A stretch of DNA of 64,000 bases, from assembly GCA_963806935.1 (NCBI GenBank), contig CAWEAT010000022.1, positions 124,001 to 188,000 of the forward strand, written 5' to 3'. Below the pieces are notes generated by a model, which was not told the origin of the DNA, ran no database searches, and saw nothing but the letters and a program-made list of their open reading frames with translations. Origin of the DNA: Roseiarcus sp963806935. GTDB lineage: Bacteria > Pseudomonadota > Alphaproteobacteria > Rhizobiales > Beijerinckiaceae. Positions 63,403 to 64,000 of the stretch are shown here, piece after piece. Both the position numbers and the translations under genes were made by a program. The stretch's first letter is position 1, and each line of letters begins with the position of its first letter.

Positions 63403-64000
63403 ATGCCTAAGGCCTTCATCTGCGGCTGTGCGGGCCTCGCGCTCGATGCGGAGGAGCGCGCGTTCCTTCGCCGCGAGGACCCCTGGGGTCTGATCCTGTT
63501 TAAGCGCAATGTCGCCGATCGCGATCAGCTGCGCGCCTTGACGCGCTCGTTTCGGGAATGTGTCGGGCGCGCTGATGCGCCCGTCTTGATCGATCAAGAG
63601 GGTGGCCGGGTTCAGCGCATGGCGCCTCCACATTGGCGCTCGTACCCCGCGGCCGCTGTGATCGAAGCCGGGTTTGAGCCTTCCCGAGCCGAGGCGGCGG
63701 CGCGTCTTGTGGCTCGGCTGATTGCTTTCGACCTGGCCGAAGTCGGGATCACCGTCGATTGCGCGCCCGTGCTTGATGTCGCCGAGCCTGGGACGCATGC
63801 CGCCATCGGCAGCCGGGCTTTCTCCTCTCGGCCCGAGCGCGTTGCCGCGATGGGTCGAGCGGTCGCCGAAGGACTTCTTGCCGGCGGCGTCGCGCCCGTC
63901 GTGAAGCATATGCCGGGCCATGGCCGTGCGCGCGCCGACAGCCATCACGAGCTGCCCGTTGTCGACGCCTCGCGCGATGGCCTCAAACGCGATTTTGCGC
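63403..64000 (+). CDS. nagZ: beta-N-acetylhexosaminidase, partial at right edge
   Basis: The first 199 codons of a GH3 enzyme that removes GlcNAc from anhydro-muropeptides during wall recycling in the cytoplasm. Seen: DPWGLILFKRNVADRDQLRA, VLIDQEGGRVQRMAPPHW, FDLAEVGITVDCAPVLDV, and the signature KHMPGHGRARADSHHELPVV, with the His/Asp loop of NagZ. The catalytic Asp domain end lies beyond the window. It follows the SPOR gene by 45 bases. Confidence 0.95.
   Translation, partial: MPKAFICGCAGLALDAEERAFLRREDPWGLILFKRNVADRDQLRALTRSFRECVGRADAPVLIDQEGGRVQRMAPPHWRSYPAAAVIEAGFEPSRAEAAARLVARLIAFDLAEVGITVDCAPVLDVAEPGTHAAIGSRAFSSRPERVAAMGRAVAEGLLAGGVAPVVKHMPGHGRARADSHHELPVVDASRDGLKRDFA

Noticed and set aside
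1..64000. tRNA, rRNA or prophage modules
   Set aside because: No cloverleaf-like sequence, rRNA segment, integrase or phage structural gene was recognised on either strand; a covariance-model scan would be decisive for RNAs.

Overview
The window is GC-rich DNA that reads as chromosome of an alphaproteobacterium of the order Rhizobiales (Hyphomicrobiales), probably near the Beijerinckiaceae, Methylocystaceae or Methylobacteriaceae. This rests on several signs: the order dacA-phasin-clpS-clpA, an Omp25/31-type porin that starts ADLP after its signal peptide, a coxB-coxA-ctaG-coxC cluster, the order erpA/dgt/argS/SPOR protein/nagZ, and a Flp pilin. No species can be named from sequence reading alone. 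No rRNA, tRNA or CRISPR array was seen.

Layout. 1-2.3 kb: DUF1489 protein, VWA-like protein and a membrane-anchored J-domain protein. 2.3-8.1 kb: a SPOR-tailed D-Ala-D-Ala carboxypeptidase, a phasin with a palindrome inside its promoter, and ClpS/ClpA. 8.4-12.8 kb: outer-membrane porin, DUF1614, HIT and FemAB-like proteins, and a pair of DUF3147 membrane proteins. 13.1-14.2 kb: an AT-richer islet with a ribbon-helix-helix protein divergent from a stand-alone HisKA_2 kinase. 14.2-22.5 kb: miscellaneous metabolism (epimerase, SPW protein, NUDIX, PhzF, pyridoxal kinase, PAP2 phosphatase, adenine deaminase). 22.5-23.6 kb: a decayed IS630-family element inserted exactly at the adenine deaminase stop codon. 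23.7-30.2 kb: small membrane proteins, DedA, a trypsin-like protease, two glycosyltransferases, an SH3b protein and a 2-oxoglutarate oxygenase. 30.3-41.9 kb: a complete minus-strand glycogen operon glgP-glgB-glgC-glgA-glgX/malQ. In it GlgX and MalQ are one fused polypeptide, and stops and starts overlap or lie close together. 43.1-47.2 kb: aa3-type cytochrome oxidase genes without ctaB, surf1 or DUF983. 47.3-53.7 kb: FlK-like thioesterase, SpoIIAA-like protein, SDR, long arylsulfatase and an ABC-2 exporter. 54.2-64 kb: parC, an orphan Flp pilin (53 aa), a PCMT-like protein, an ErpA-like protein, dgt, argS, a SPOR protein and the start of nagZ.

The genes combine into several coherent units: polymer storage (phasin and glycogen synthesis/degradation), proteolysis (ClpS delivering N-degron substrates to ClpA), respiration (cox cluster), and cell-wall growth and recycling (DacA, two SPOR proteins, NagZ).

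A striking global feature is that ten otherwise well-conserved genes (phasin, clpA, DUF1614, kinase, epimerase, glgX/malQ, glgA, coxB, coxA, arylsulfatase) are each broken by one or two one-base frameshifts. All but one of these are apparent single-base insertions. That pattern looks like uncorrected insertion errors in the read or assembly, not gene decay. These genes are annotated here across the shifts. I did not find a convincing wholly new system. The most novel-looking leads are the RHH/kinase islet with its palindrome, the IS630 insertion in a stop codon, the short-repeat tract at 58.2 kb, and the unusual composition of the cox cluster.
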